DNA of 37,680 nt, taken from the NCBI GenBank assembly GCA_015492075.1, contig WGFU01000011.1, forward strand, positions 1 through 37,680. Direction: 5' to 3'. The stretch comes from Gammaproteobacteria bacterium. Lineage in GTDB: Bacteria; Pseudomonadota; Gammaproteobacteria; GCA-2400775. Under the pieces are notes generated by a model. It did no database searches. It was not told where the DNA came from and worked only from the letters and a program-made list of their open reading frames with translations. Within the stretch, counting starts at the first letter, position 1. The number at the start of each line of letters is the position of its first letter. Both the position numbers and the translations under genes were made by a program. Positions 16,709 through 26,728 of this stretch are shown piece after piece.

Positions 16709-17277
16709 TGCATCCCTCTGACATTGCCAGAAGATGTCAGTTTTACCAGCTTGAGTAATTCAGAACTGATACGTAACCCCATCTTTTCAACATTCTGCAG
16801 ATTTATCTCGATGCGAATGTGATTATTTTCCGGGTAGAAGGTCACCATACCGTGATCTGCGGTAAATGTCGGGCTGTTACTAACAAGCAACACAGCATAC
16901 TGTTTAGAGGCTGCCCGCCAGAATGCCTGGTTGATACTTGCAGAATCGATAAATGCAATATCGCAGCGCTTAATATTTTGTCCCACCGCCAAGCGCCTGA
17001 TCGACACCGGAATATTATCTCTGGTCAATGGCTTTTCCTTGATGAGTTCATCAAGAAACCCTTCGAAAGGGTCTTTACCAACAATACATAGGGTGATTTC
17101 TTTTTCATGCCCCGCAGGCCAGCGGACATAGGATGCAAGATGGCGCAAATATGCTGCCTGAATTTTGTACTCGCTGGATGGCGATGCTCCGTTAGCGATG
17201 GCAATCGGGCAAACACCAATTTGAAGGAAGCTGATCAATAATAACAGGGTGCATGGCAGTTTGGTGTGTTGATACAT
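16705..17277 (-). CDS. YfiR-family periplasmic protein (DUF4154)
   Basis: The protein has 190 residues, with a signal peptide to about residue 29, then the YfiR fold. Visible family features are YKIQAAYLRHLASYVRWPAG, ITLCIVGKDPF, then CDIAFIDSASINQAFW and the C-terminal RISSELLKLVKL. In Pseudomonas and E. coli, YfiR holds the cyclase YfiN inactive in the periplasm until released by redox or envelope stress. C64 and C105 could form one disulfide; the second pair of Pseudomonas YfiR is missing. It lies 30 bp after the barrel gene and overlaps the GGDEF-EAL gene by 4 bp, so the three form one operon. The inference is that it gates that enzyme. Confidence 0.87.
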   Translation of the reverse strand: MYQHTKLPCTLLLLISFLQIGVCPIAIANGASPSSEYKIQAAYLRHLASYVRWPAGHEKEITLCIVGKDPFEGFLDELIKEKPLTRDNIPVSIRRLAVGQNIKRCDIAFIDSASINQAFWRAASKQYAVLLVSNSPTFTADHGMVTFYPENNHIRIEINLQNVEKMGLRISSELLKLVKLTSSGNVRGMQ

Positions 17278-17307
17278 GCTGTTGCTTTCGTCTCTTTAGG
17301 TGCTTGA

Positions 17308-18417
17308 TCAGAGACTTTTTGACCAGCTCACACTAAAGTTTAATTTTTCTCTGCTCTGAATCCCGTTAAGGTCTTGATACAGCGGCTTGCCGAACTCGAT
17401 ATCGATCTTGTGTCCCCTCAGCGGGCTGTGTCGCCCCCCAATTGAAAGCCCGATGCTGGCATTGATTTTTTTGCCGCCGAAATTGCTGGGATCGGTAATA
17501 TTTGCCGGGTACGGGAACGCTCCCGCCACCGTAATCTCGTCATCCTGGCCGCTGATATCATCCCAATACTGAAAACTGACTCGCGCAGTGGGTTGAATCC
17601 ATTTATGTTGCTGCAGTTTCATCCATGGTGATACGACAAAACGGTCACCGAGCCGGTAGTCTCTATCATTTCTACCAAGCCGTACCTTACCGTGAAGCTG
17701 GGCGCCCCAGGCCCACGTTGTCTGCTGTTTCTGATAACCGAGTCCAAATGGTATATCCCAGGTGCCCGACCCAAGTTGCATAGTATAAGGCAGCTGCTGG
17801 TCACCAGGAGCACGTGGCGTATCACCTTTTTCATCGATGGAACCGGTAGGCGCGGATATACCAATCGTGCCATTGAGCAAACTATTCTGCCATTGCTTCA
17901 ATGTACGGCGGTAGCTCAATGAAATATCGCCCAAGCCCTGAGACGAGAGTACAAATTGCTCGTAACCGGCAACACTACTTAGGTGGTCTGTAGACTGCTT
18001 TATATAGGGTACGCCGATATCTATACTACTGTGCCGATCAATGGCGTAGCTCAATGTCACGAGTATTGCCTCTTGCCGTATCGTCGTCGGCAACACTGGG
18101 AAATTTCGATCGCTGCGGGTGTCGGGCGCGCCAGCAAATAATACTTCACTGTCACTGAGTCTCTGAGTACCTTCCTGATAGCCTTCAAATTGGGTTTGAT
18201 GATAAGAAAGACTCGCGCTCCATGATGAGTCTGGTCCTTGCTTGCTCGACTCACTCTCTCCTGATGGTGCTTTTTCAATCTGCATATTAAGCAGCTCTTG
18301 CAAACTTAGTTCTGCCATTTCCGCCGGCGTACTGGCCCAAACAGTGGTGGCGACAAGTGATAGTCCTATACCGAAGAAACTGCATGCGAGCGCATTCAAG
18401 CAGTGTTCATAACGCAT
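17308..18417 (-). CDS. outer-membrane beta-barrel protein with TonB-plug-like N-terminal motif
   Basis: The protein has 369 residues with a signal peptide ending near ATTVWAS (about 28). The mature N-terminus carries MAELSLQELLNMQIEKA, a motif usually found just before the plug of TonB-dependent receptors. The rest is a run of alternating aromatic/polar beta strands (for example DISLSYRRTLKQW, WDIPFGLGYQKQQ, INASIGLSIGGRH, KLNFSVSWSKSL). It resembles the phenol-pathway MetA-like/transporter barrel family, but is too short for a TonB receptor and shows no plug. TTAGGA before ATG supports the start. It is the first gene of the operon with the YfiR-like and GGDEF-EAL genes, in the position that YfiB or a TonB receptor would occupy. 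Substrate and role are unknown. Confidence 0.75.
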   Translation of the reverse strand: MRYEHCLNALACSFFGIGLSLVATTVWASTPAEMAELSLQELLNMQIEKAPSGESESSKQGPDSSWSASLSYHQTQFEGYQEGTQRLSDSEVLFAGAPDTRSDRNFPVLPTTIRQEAILVTLSYAIDRHSSIDIGVPYIKQSTDHLSSVAGYEQFVLSSQGLGDISLSYRRTLKQWQNSLLNGTIGISAPTGSIDEKGDTPRAPGDQQLPYTMQLGSGTWDIPFGLGYQKQQTTWAWGAQLHGKVRLGRNDRDYRLGDRFVVSPWMKLQQHKWIQPTARVSFQYWDDISGQDDEITVAGAFPYPANITDPSNFGGKKINASIGLSIGGRHSPLRGHKIDIEFGKPLYQDLNGIQSREKLNFSVSWSKSL

Positions 18418-18933
18418 TATTCCTAATTCCTGTTCGTGATCCGTACAAATGTCCGTGGCCAGCTGTCTTTTGTTTTCCTTGCTGTTGTCGATATGCTTGT
18501 AACGGCAGGAGGCGAAATATCTAAAATATCCCTACACCTTACAGCAGGATTTTTTGGATATGTATTGATCAAGGATTGTCGACTCTTTCGGCCTAGCATG
18601 GTGCCTCAAGGGCAAAATCCTGCTTTCCCGCATTACATAATAGTTCTCGGCTCACTGTCGATTTACTGCGCGCCAGCAAATATACGATCTTTTTTAGTGG
18701 ATGACCTGCCTAGTCTAAATTGAAAATCTGCTATCTTCCTTCTTAGCCAAAATGTGAATCGTTCATGCTCATGAATTTGGCTGGGCAGTGAAAAAGACTT
18801 AGATACTGATCCATTCCACCCGACCAACGCATGGTTAATGGTAATGGCATTTGGTTCTTGAGTCAGAGCCAATTAAAACCAAGACATGTGGCTCACAAAT
18901 AAAATATTTGCGGCATACCACGCCACTTAACAC
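18418..18933. other. intergenic upstream of the barrel-YfiR operon, no gene seen
   Basis: About 515 bp separate the stop of the large GGDEF-EAL gene from the barrel gene. Open frames here are short and lack ribosome sites. I looked for a GEMM-type c-di-GMP riboswitch on the minus strand and did not see its conserved loops. It presumably holds the operon promoter. Confidence 0.45.
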
Positions 18934-21738
18934 TTAATTTGCTGCATGCCCCATCAGTTTATTATTGCCATTGACCATGCTATGAAACTCGGTCACAGGT
19001 ACGGGCTTACCAAAGTAATACCCCTGCGCTATGTTCGCGCCGTGGTCGCGCAAAAACCGCAACTGATCTGCTGTTTCAACCCCTTCACCGACCACCTCCA
19101 AATCCAGACTCTCTGCCATCGCTATGATGGCTTTACATAAAGAGAGATTCTCTTTATTGCCGGGTATATCGGAAACGAATGCGCGATCGATCTTGAGCAC
19201 ATCAAAAGGAAAGCGCTTGAGATAGCTGAGTGACGAATAACCTGTGCCAAAATCATCCAGCACCAGACGAACCCCGAGTTTTTTAAGCTCATGGGTAAGC
19301 TCACTCGTGTCCGGCACATCCTTTACCAGTAAATTTTCCGTGATCTCCAGCTCCAGCAATTCAGGGGCCAGAGCACTGTCCTCTAACACCCTGGCCACTG
19401 TACCGAGGAGCTTGTCACCTCTAAACTGTTGCGGAGATATGTTCACTGCAATGCGTAGTGGCAAGGTTGTAAACGCCTGCCAGGCTTTAGCGTCGCGGCA
19501 TGCAGCCTGCAACACCCATTCGCCAATCGACGCAATGAGGCCACTGTCTTCCGCCAGCGGAATAAACTCATCTGGTGCCACTGCGCCGAGCTTCGGGTTG
19601 TTCCAGCGCAGCAGGGCCTCGGCACCGACAACATTCAAGGTCTTGATACACACTTGTGGCTGGTAATAAATAGAGAGTTCGTCATTTTCGATGGCGTATC
19701 GCAAATGCTGCTCCAGCTCAAGACGTCTGTTAAGCTGCTGGTTTATTTCAGGAGTAAAGAAGCGCGAAGTGTTGCGCCCGGCATCTTTCGCCCGATACAT
19801 TGCCACATCCGCGTTGCGCAATAAAATGTGTGGGTTTTTACTGTCATCGGGGTAGCTTGTGATGCCAATACTGGCGCTGACAAACAGATCTCTCCCCTCC
19901 AGAACGTATGGGCGTTTAATCGCCGACAACACCTTGCCGGCAACAAGTTCTGCTTCGCTAACATGATGCAAGTCACTTAAGATAATAAGGAATTCATCTC
20001 CGCCCAGGCGCGCAACGGTGTCTTGCTCACGCACGCATGATAGCAAACGCTTGGCGACTTCGACCAGCAACTCGTCCCCCACTGTATGTCCTAGCGTATC
20101 GTTAACATCCTTGAAACGATCAATATCAATAAACATCAACGCCACATGGCAATGATCACGTTGCGCCCGCGCTAGCGCCTGTGAAAGGCGGTCAAACGCT
20201 AACACTCTGTTGGGTAAATCAGTCAAGGTATCGAAATTTGCCTGCTGTAGAAGCAATGCTTCCGTTTTCTTTCGGTCACTAATATCGCGAATGGCACTGG
20301 CAACCAGGGTGCCATCACCACTAGTTATTGGACTGAGGCTCACCTCAATGGGAAACTCGACACCATCCTTGCGCAGACCATAAAGTTCCATATTACGCGC
20401 CATCGGACGTAAATGCGGTTTAGTCTGGTAATTGTCTCGCAACTTCCCATGGTGGTTACGGTAACGCTCAGGCATCAACAGCTCAACCGGCCTCCCCTTT
20501 AGTTCCGCGGCTGTATAGCCGAATAAATTTTCGGCCTGTATGTTAGTTAGGACTATTTTGCCGCGGGCATCAACAATCACGATCGCGTCCGGCGCCGCCC
20601 TCAACAAGCCGTAAAATTTTTCTTCTGCCGCTTTACGCTCACCAATATCCTTGACCAAGTGATCTGTCATACGATTAAAGGCCGTGGCGAGCATACCTAC
20701 CTCGTCACTCTGCCTAACTTCGGCTCGGTCTGATAAATTGCCCTCACTAATGCGGGTCGCGACCTCGGTAAGTTTGACAATCGGCCGCGTAACGGAACGC
20801 GCAACAAACACCAATAAAATTATAATGACCAGCGCAAACAAGAAAACAATGCTGATTATAGAATCACGCAGGCCGTAGATCGAGTCAAAGGCTTCTGACT
20901 TTCGTTGCTGTACGACAACGCCCCAGCCAGTACGCGTTATGTGACGGAATGCGGCTATCACCGGATAACCCAGGTAATCAACCGCTTCGATAACTTGCTG
21001 ACCTTGTCCGGACAAGGATTGTATGACGGGTGAGTTACTATTATCTTTTGATACAAATCTATTCAATGCCGCCTTCGGGTCGAAGCGGGCAGGTGTAATA
21101 AACTGGGCGTCGCCCGACCCAATCTTGCGCACCAGGAGCGTTTCGCCAGTGTCTCCCAGACCCTGATAGTTTGTAGTCAACGCAACGATGTTATCCGCAC
21201 TTTTCTCGACCACCAATACACCAATTATTGAATTATCCAGTGTTAGCGGCCCGGCAAGGCGCAGTCCGAGGTCTCCCTCAGCATCCAGATATAAAGTCTC
21301 CACACTGTTATGTTTCTGGCCGTTAATAAATAGCCGGGTATCGGGGTAATTTCTACCCATTGCTGACGTGTTAGTGGAAGCGACAACTTTTCCGTCCAAA
21401 GTGAGAACGTACAGATGTTGAAATCCAGCAATTGAAGAGCGAGCATCAACTAGTATGCGATTGATTTTATCCTGGTGCTGCGATTTCGGGTCGGCGATAT
21501 AGCTTGCAAGGCTGAGGCGCAATTGTGTTCGTGAGGCCACTAATGCCAATCGCTCAAGGTTTTGCTCGATGATATTTTCGAGTCTTTCCCGCTGAGTTCC
21601 CACAATATAATCAATAGATAAGAGGGCTTCTTCCGATAACGCTCTCTGCGCAGAGTGATAGGTAAGCATTCCGATAGCTGCCAGCGTCACCAAAGAAAGC
21701 GGCAGATATATCAGCACCAATTTGCTAGCAAACTTCAT
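18934..21738 (-). CDS. dCache/HAMP/PAS/GGDEF/EAL c-di-GMP enzyme
   Basis: This is a 934-residue membrane sensor. Layout: TM1 about 7-27, a periplasmic double-Cache-like sensor about 30-288, TM2 about 293-312, HAMP about 313-365, PAS about 373-490 with a closing PAC segment (ASAIRDISDRKKTEALL), GGDEF about 500-660 and EAL about 670-925. GGDEF (579-583), I-site REQD (570-573), EAL (707-709), DDFGTGYSSL, KIDRAF, EGVET and QGYYFGKP are all intact, so it could both make and degrade c-di-GMP. It is transcribed alone, 515 bp upstream of the barrel-YfiR operon on the same strand. The ligand of the Cache-like domain is unknown. Confidence 0.92.
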   Translation of the reverse strand: MKFASKLVLIYLPLSLVTLAAIGMLTYHSAQRALSEEALLSIDYIVGTQRERLENIIEQNLERLALVASRTQLRLSLASYIADPKSQHQDKINRILVDARSSIAGFQHLYVLTLDGKVVASTNTSAMGRNYPDTRLFINGQKHNSVETLYLDAEGDLGLRLAGPLTLDNSIIGVLVVEKSADNIVALTTNYQGLGDTGETLLVRKIGSGDAQFITPARFDPKAALNRFVSKDNSNSPVIQSLSGQGQQVIEAVDYLGYPVIAAFRHITRTGWGVVVQQRKSEAFDSIYGLRDSIISIVFLFALVIIILLVFVARSVTRPIVKLTEVATRISEGNLSDRAEVRQSDEVGMLATAFNRMTDHLVKDIGERKAAEEKFYGLLRAAPDAIVIVDARGKIVLTNIQAENLFGYTAAELKGRPVELLMPERYRNHHGKLRDNYQTKPHLRPMARNMELYGLRKDGVEFPIEVSLSPITSGDGTLVASAIRDISDRKKTEALLLQQANFDTLTDLPNRVLAFDRLSQALARAQRDHCHVALMFIDIDRFKDVNDTLGHTVGDELLVEVAKRLLSCVREQDTVARLGGDEFLIILSDLHHVSEAELVAGKVLSAIKRPYVLEGRDLFVSASIGITSYPDDSKNPHILLRNADVAMYRAKDAGRNTSRFFTPEINQQLNRRLELEQHLRYAIENDELSIYYQPQVCIKTLNVVGAEALLRWNNPKLGAVAPDEFIPLAEDSGLIASIGEWVLQAACRDAKAWQAFTTLPLRIAVNISPQQFRGDKLLGTVARVLEDSALAPELLELEITENLLVKDVPDTSELTHELKKLGVRLVLDDFGTGYSSLSYLKRFPFDVLKIDRAFVSDIPGNKENLSLCKAIIAMAESLDLEVVGEGVETADQLRFLRDHGANIAQGYYFGKPVPVTEFHSMVNGNNKLMGHAAN

Positions 21739-22327
21739 CTATCATCCTTGACCTACACAACCATAAGAAATAATGCGCCCTATCCCATGAGCAGCTCTTT
21801 CCTGTTGGCAAAATGGTCTGTTCCGGTACCCGCTCGGACACTCGGCTGATGCTTGCGCTACCACTTACGATACATCATCTTATACTAGGGTGTTGTTTTA
21901 ACAGAATATGTAAACCTGGTTTCCCTCACCAAGCAATCCCTATGCATCCCATCGAACCATTTTTCGCACTTTTACCTTTGCTATTCATAATATCGGTAAA
22001 CCGGTGCAAATAATGAATGGGGGCCAATAATCATGTTTTCTTGATACCTGCAAGCTATGGTGAAACTCCATTAAAGTTTTTGACAATATTGCCTACGTAT
22101 GGCGCGAATAAGCAAAACAGACCAGGTTATTGCTCACCGCCCAACCGCCCTTTCGTTCAGATGAGCTCAATTGAAGTGGAATTCAAACCGCTGCCAGAGA
22201 CAGCCATTAGCCATCATTAAGCAAGTATGCAAAAGCTGTTTTATTGAGCGACAATGGAACCTGCCCTACTGCGTTTGACACCATGCACGAGGCAGTAAGA
22301 CGATCTCGGGCTTACAGCCGAAGGCAG
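21739..22327. other. intergenic between purF and the large GGDEF-EAL gene, no gene seen
   Basis: The 589-bp gap has no supported gene. A GC-rich stretch just after the purF stop can fold weakly but has no T-run, so no terminator is called. In Pseudomonas this junction is where metZ would follow purF. Confidence 0.45.
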
Positions 22328-23836
22328 CTACGAGGCGTTATGAAAATCGATGCGGGTTACCTTGGATGATCGTTTTTTCTTGGCACCATCACTACGAGTG
22401 TTTTCAAGGCCTTGTAAGTAGCTTTGGCTGATATCTCCGGTAACATAGTCAGCATTGAAACATGAAGTTTCAAAACGATCGATATTGTCTTTCTTAGAGT
22501 GCACGGCCTTCTCAAGATCGTCTAAATCCTGATAAATAAGCCAATCTGCGCCGAGGTAGGCTGCGATTTCTTCTTCGCTACGCTCGTGCGCAATCAGCTC
22601 GCTGGCGACCGGCATATCAATACCATAAACATTAGGATAACGCACTGGCGGCGCGGCGGAAGCGAAGTAAACCTTATTCGCACCCGCCTCACGCGCCATC
22701 TGGATAATCTGTTTCGATGTGGTCCCACGGACAATAGAGTCGTCGATCAGCAAAACATTTTTACCCTTAAACTCAAGGCCAATCGCATTGAGCTTCTGCT
22801 TTACCGATTTTCGTCGCTGTTTCTGACCCGGCATGATAAAGGTACGGCCGATATAGCGATTCTTGATAAAGCCTTCCCGGTATTTCACACCAAGTTTAAA
22901 AGCCAGCGGCAATGCCGCCGTGCGACTGGTATCAGGAATGGGGATGACCACATCAATATCATGATCGGGGTACAACTTCAGTATTTTATCCGCCAACACC
23001 TCGCCCATTCTCAGTCGCGCTTTATAAACAGAAATATTGTCGATAATAGAATCCGGCCTGGCCAGGTAAACATACTCAAACAAACATGGCGAACGCTTTT
23101 TTGCAGGCACACACTGATGCGACGATAACTTGCCGTCGCTACTAATAAATATCGCTTCACCAGGTTGCACATCACGCACCAGATCAAAGCCGAGCACATC
23201 CAGCGCCACGCTTTCAGAGGCGATCATGTATTCGGTACCTTTTTTGGTCTCGCGCTTACCATAGACCAATGGGCGAATACCGTATTCATCACGAAAGGCA
23301 ACGATACCGTAGCCCATAATCATGGCAATAGTGGCGTAGGCGCCGCGACAACGGCGAATAACACCGGCAACCGCATCAAAAATATCATTATCGTCGAGAA
23401 TGAGCTTACCGACCTGTTGCAGCTCATGAGCAAGGACATTGAGCAGCACTTCAGAGTCCGACTGCGTATTGATGTGACGCAACCCCTCTTTAAACAGATC
23501 CCGTTTGAGTTCATCGACATTAATGAGATTACCATTGTGGCCTAACGCAATGCCGTAAGGAGAATTGACAAAGAAAGGCTGTGCTTCAGCCGAGGAATCA
23601 CAACCCGCTGTCGGATAACGAACATGGCCAATGCCAACATTACCCTTTAATTCGGCCATGTGCCGTGTACGGAATACATCGCGAACCAAACCGTTCTTTT
23701 TCCGCAGAAACAAGTGGTTATTATCGCAGGTCATAATGCCTGCGGCATCTTGCCCTCGATGCTGTAAAACAGTTAACGCGTCGTAGAGTGACTGATTAAC
23801 TTTCTCTTTGGCAACAATGCCAACAACTCCGCACAT
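22328..23836 (-). CDS. purF: amidophosphoribosyltransferase
   Basis: The 502-residue enzyme catalyses the first committed step of purine synthesis, making phosphoribosylamine from PRPP and glutamine. After Met removal, Cys1 of [11 protein letters not shown] is the glutaminase nucleophile. Other glutaminase motifs are [11 protein letters not shown] and [11 protein letters not shown]. The PRPP loop is [37 protein letters not shown] is typical of the proteobacterial subtype. GAGG seven bases upstream supports ATG. A short basic C-terminal extension is present ([10 protein letters not shown]). It is the last gene of the cvpA-purF arrangement, 91 bp after cvpA. Confidence 0.97.
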   Translation of the reverse strand: MCGVVGIVAKEKVNQSLYDALTVLQHRGQDAAGIMTCDNNHLFLRKKNGLVRDVFRTRHMAELKGNVGIGHVRYPTAGCDSSAEAQPFFVNSPYGIALGHNGNLINVDELKRDLFKEGLRHINTQSDSEVLLNVLAHELQQVGKLILDDNDIFDAVAGVIRRCRGAYATIAMIMGYGIVAFRDEYGIRPLVYGKRETKKGTEYMIASESVALDVLGFDLVRDVQPGEAIFISSDGKLSSHQCVPAKKRSPCLFEYVYLARPDSIIDNISVYKARLRMGEVLADKILKLYPDHDIDVVIPIPDTSRTAALPLAFKLGVKYREGFIKNRYIGRTFIMPGQKQRRKSVKQKLNAIGLEFKGKNVLLIDDSIVRGTTSKQIIQMAREAGANKVYFASAAPPVRYPNVYGIDMPVASELIAHERSEEEIAAYLGADWLIYQDLDDLEKAVHSKKDNIDRFETSCFNADYVTGDISQSYLQGLENTRSDGAKKKRSSKVTRIDFHNAS

Positions 23837-23927
23837 GCAATGATCCTCGCAATAAGAATGCGCATTTTACCTCGGAAAATCGCAAAAAACGTCACCAAGT
23901 GAGCATTTTTCAGCCTTCCCGTCTAAT

Positions 23928-24431
23928 CTATATCGACTTCAACCGCTCAAACAATATTTCACTGAAGTTTTCAGGCATCCAACCCAACACTAAGACCATC
24001 AGTTCACGGCTATAGCCAAGCAGCATCGACTGGTTCCACCAAGACTCTTCAATCAAGGGACTCATGCCCAACAGAAACGTGACTACCAAAACGATAATCA
24101 CTCCCCGCACCGCACCAAATATGACGCCAAGAAGGCGATCGCCAAGACTCAGATGTACCGCGCTGACCAGCTTGGAAGCTATCGCTCCCATAATGGTCCC
24201 TACCAGTACCACGGTAATAAAAATCAGAAAAAAGGCTACCGCCTGCCGTGCTGGCTCAAGCGCGATGTATTGTGCCAACTGCAACGATAAATCCTGGCCA
24301 AAACGCAAGGCCAACACAAATGCCAGCAGCCAGGTAACAAGCGAAATCACCTGACGCACAAAACCTTTCATGAGACTGATCAAGGTCGAAATGACGATGA
24401 TGGCGATAATAATATAATCGACCCAAATCAT
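23928..24431 (-). CDS. cvpA: CvpA family membrane protein
   Basis: This 167-residue inner-membrane protein has four hydrophobic segments (beginning WVDYIIIAIIVIS). It carries the family segment LISLMKGFVRQVISLVTWLL near the N-terminus and GDRLLGVIFGAVRGVIIVLV in the middle. CvpA is needed for colicin V export in E. coli and protects the envelope from bile salts; its biochemical role is unknown. ATG at 24431 has GAGG seven bases upstream and starts MIWVDYII; the in-frame TTG at 24461 adds ten unlikely residues. It follows dedD by 36 bp and precedes purF. Confidence 0.93.
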   Translation of the reverse strand: MIWVDYIIIAIIVISTLISLMKGFVRQVISLVTWLLAFVLALRFGQDLSLQLAQYIALEPARQAVAFFLIFITVVLVGTIMGAIASKLVSAVHLSLGDRLLGVIFGAVRGVIIVLVVTFLLGMSPLIEESWWNQSMLLGYSRELMVLVLGWMPENFSEILFERLKSI

Positions 24432-24467
24432 TGTGTTGCCTCGGACGTGCTGGCGCCCCAATAAAGG

Positions 24468-25073
24468 TCAGGGTTCATAGGCTTTGATCAGTGCCGGCGC
24501 GTTCAACAACTTTTCTAGTTTCACCTTAAACGGCTCAAGCTTGGCGCGATTTGCATTAGGCCCGATAAGCACGCGATAGCTTGGCTTGCCATGACTGCTT
24601 ACTTTATCGACAAAAACCTTATAGTTATCGCTCTTAAGGCGGTCACGTAATGCCACTGCATTTTCCTTGCTGGAAAAACTGCCCACCTGAATTACCCACT
24701 GCTGATTGGCATTATCGACGGGTACGCGTTTCGGTGCAGCATTGTGTAATTTAGGCACTGCCCGAGCCTGACCCTCAACGGAATTTGGCTTGGCTGCGCT
24801 ATTATTTGGCGCCGGCGCCGGCGCCGGAACGGTATCAGGCTCCTCGGCAAAGACTGGCTGTCTGGGAGGCTTAGGCACCTCAAAGGGCAGTACTTTAACA
24901 TTCAGGTCCGCCGGCTTGGGCGGGATCTCCACCGCTTGCAATACTTCAGGCTCTTCTCCGTTCCGGCTCGGCAAGATAAGCACAATAATAATGAACAGCG
25001 CCACCAGAACAGCCGTGCCCACCACGCGTTGCTTTGTTTTACCAGTAGATTGCAGGCTACTTGCTGTCGCCAT
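24468..25073 (-). CDS. dedD: DedD-like SPOR-domain cell division protein
   Basis: The protein is about 201 residues. A short cytoplasmic tail (KTKQRVVGT) leads into one transmembrane helix (AVLVALFIIIVLIL). A Pro/Ala-rich periplasmic linker with PAPAPAP follows, then a C-terminal SPOR domain (QQWVIQVGSFSSKENAVALR to the end) that binds denuded septal glycan. Topology and position between folC and cvpA match DedD. ATG at 25073 gives MATASSLQ, close in length to the E. coli start. A TTG at 25097 is possible, and neither has a clear ribosome site. Confidence 0.9.
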   Translation of the reverse strand: MATASSLQSTGKTKQRVVGTAVLVALFIIIVLILPSRNGEEPEVLQAVEIPPKPADLNVKVLPFEVPKPPRQPVFAEEPDTVPAPAPAPNNSAAKPNSVEGQARAVPKLHNAAPKRVPVDNANQQWVIQVGSFSSKENAVALRDRLKSDNYKVFVDKVSSHGKPSYRVLIGPNANRAKLEPFKVKLEKLLNAPALIKAYEP

Positions 25074-25137
25074 AATACGAGGAAGCTTACCAATCAATGC
25101 TCAGGTGCAATGATAACATCATTGCAGGAGCTTATAG

Positions 25138-26421
25138 CTATATAACCACACCATCTTGCAAGGCGTCATCCAGCGGCATGATCGCCGCCACGGTGTAAAA
25201 CGAGCCAAAAATCAGCACCCGGTCGCCGGCCTGGGCCTGGGCTAACACCGCCTGCCACGCATCAGCAGGGCTATTGTGCGTATCGAACCGCGTAGCGCCT
25301 GCTTCTAGCAGAGCTGTCGTCAACTGATCCAAGCTCGCCGCGCGCTCACTATCGAGCGTAAACGTATGCCAGCTGTCGACCTTATCCATTAACGGTGACA
25401 GCGCTGCAGCGATCTCCTTATCAGCCAATAGACTGAAAACAGCAAAGGTCTTACCTTGCTGCGGCAAGCTTTGCAGACGATTCGATAACTCACTCACCGC
25501 CGCAACATTATGCGCCACATCATAAATACGCATCAACGCATCCGGCACCACCTGAAAACGCGCAGGAAGGCTCACGCTTTGTAAACCTGCGCGAATATCA
25601 GACTGCGATAAGGGCAAACGATCCGACATACTTTCCAGTAGCGCTATCACTGCCGCCGCATTCATCAGTTGCACCTCACCGCGTAAAGCTGGAAAGGGTA
25701 ACGCGCTGCGTTGCTTGTGTTTGGACCACCACGTCCAGCCACCGTTTTCCTTACGATAAGCAAATTGCTCGTTAGCACCCCACCATTCGGCGTCAAGCTC
25801 CTCGGCGACACGGCGTACGCTCTGGGGCGGGTCTGGGTCACCGCAGATAGCAGGCTTGCCCGCACGATATACCCCAGCTTTTTCAAAACCAATCAACTCG
25901 CGGTTGTCACCCAACCATGAAACGTGATCGATACTGATGCTCGAAACCAACGCCGCATCCGCGTCAACCGCATTGGTCGCATCAAGCCTGCCGCCCAAAC
26001 CCACTTCCAGCAATGCGACATCGATATGAGACTGGGCAAAAATATCAATCGCGGCAAGCGTACCAAATTCAAAATAGGTTAAGGGCGTATCACCGCGCGC
26101 TTTATCGATGCGATCAAAACTCCGGCACAGCGCTTCATCATCCACTGATTCAGCATCAATCACGATGCGCTCGTTATAGCGCAAGATATGCGGTGAGGTA
26201 TAAGCACCGACGCGATAACCGCCCGCCCGTAGCATCGCCGACAAGAGCGCCACACATGAGCCTTTACCATTGGTTCCGGCAACAGTAATCACTGTATAAG
26301 GCGGAGATGACAAGTGCATGCAAGCCAGAACATGTTGCATACGCTCCAGCGTCATATCAATTTTTTTAGGGTTCAGGGTTTCCTGCCAATGCAGCCATTG
26401 GTCAAGGGTGTTGAATCGCAT
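25138..26421 (-). CDS. folC: bifunctional dihydrofolate/folylpolyglutamate synthase
   Basis: This 427-residue Mur-ligase-type enzyme adds glutamate to dihydropteroate and to folates. The ATP loop is VAGTNGKGSCVALLSAML. AYTSPHILRYNERI, LTYFEFGTLAAIDIF, ALLEVGLGGRLDATN and SISIDHVSWLGDNRELIGFE are family motifs. IYDVAHNVAAV corresponds to the DxAHNP-type segment, with Val instead of the usual Pro. It heads the folC-dedD-cvpA-purF run. Upstream, the usual neighbour accD is separated from it by 1.1 kb of accessory DNA. Confidence 0.95.
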   Translation of the reverse strand: MRFNTLDQWLHWQETLNPKKIDMTLERMQHVLACMHLSSPPYTVITVAGTNGKGSCVALLSAMLRAGGYRVGAYTSPHILRYNERIVIDAESVDDEALCRSFDRIDKARGDTPLTYFEFGTLAAIDIFAQSHIDVALLEVGLGGRLDATNAVDADAALVSSISIDHVSWLGDNRELIGFEKAGVYRAGKPAICGDPDPPQSVRRVAEELDAEWWGANEQFAYRKENGGWTWWSKHKQRSALPFPALRGEVQLMNAAAVIALLESMSDRLPLSQSDIRAGLQSVSLPARFQVVPDALMRIYDVAHNVAAVSELSNRLQSLPQQGKTFAVFSLLADKEIAAALSPLMDKVDSWHTFTLDSERAASLDQLTTALLEAGATRFDTHNSPADAWQAVLAQAQAGDRVLIFGSFYTVAAIMPLDDALQDGVVI

Positions 26422-26728
26422 GTGCTAACGGTACTTTATTTTAAAGGGGTATGGTAACAGGAATCTAAGAAAGAGCCCTTATCAACAGAACTTTTCGCCT
26501 TTTTGGCGGCCTCCTTTTGGAGTCAAAAGTAGGCAAAAACTTTACCCCTATTTCGCAGCCCCCACTTCGGGGGTTACCCTCGACGCTCACTCAATACATG
26601 CACTGCGGGACCCGTGGTGCAAGCACCGCTCATACAGTCCTCGCTTAATTTATGCACTTTACTTCGCACCTCGGCTACGAAAAAGGTCGCTAATGTTAAT
26701 GAATGAACAGTTTTCTTAAAGTGTCACC

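Noticed and set aside
18418-18933. A GEMM-type c-di-GMP riboswitch in front of the c-di-GMP operon
   Set aside because: The conserved GEMM loop and tetraloop-receptor sequences are not visible on either strand.
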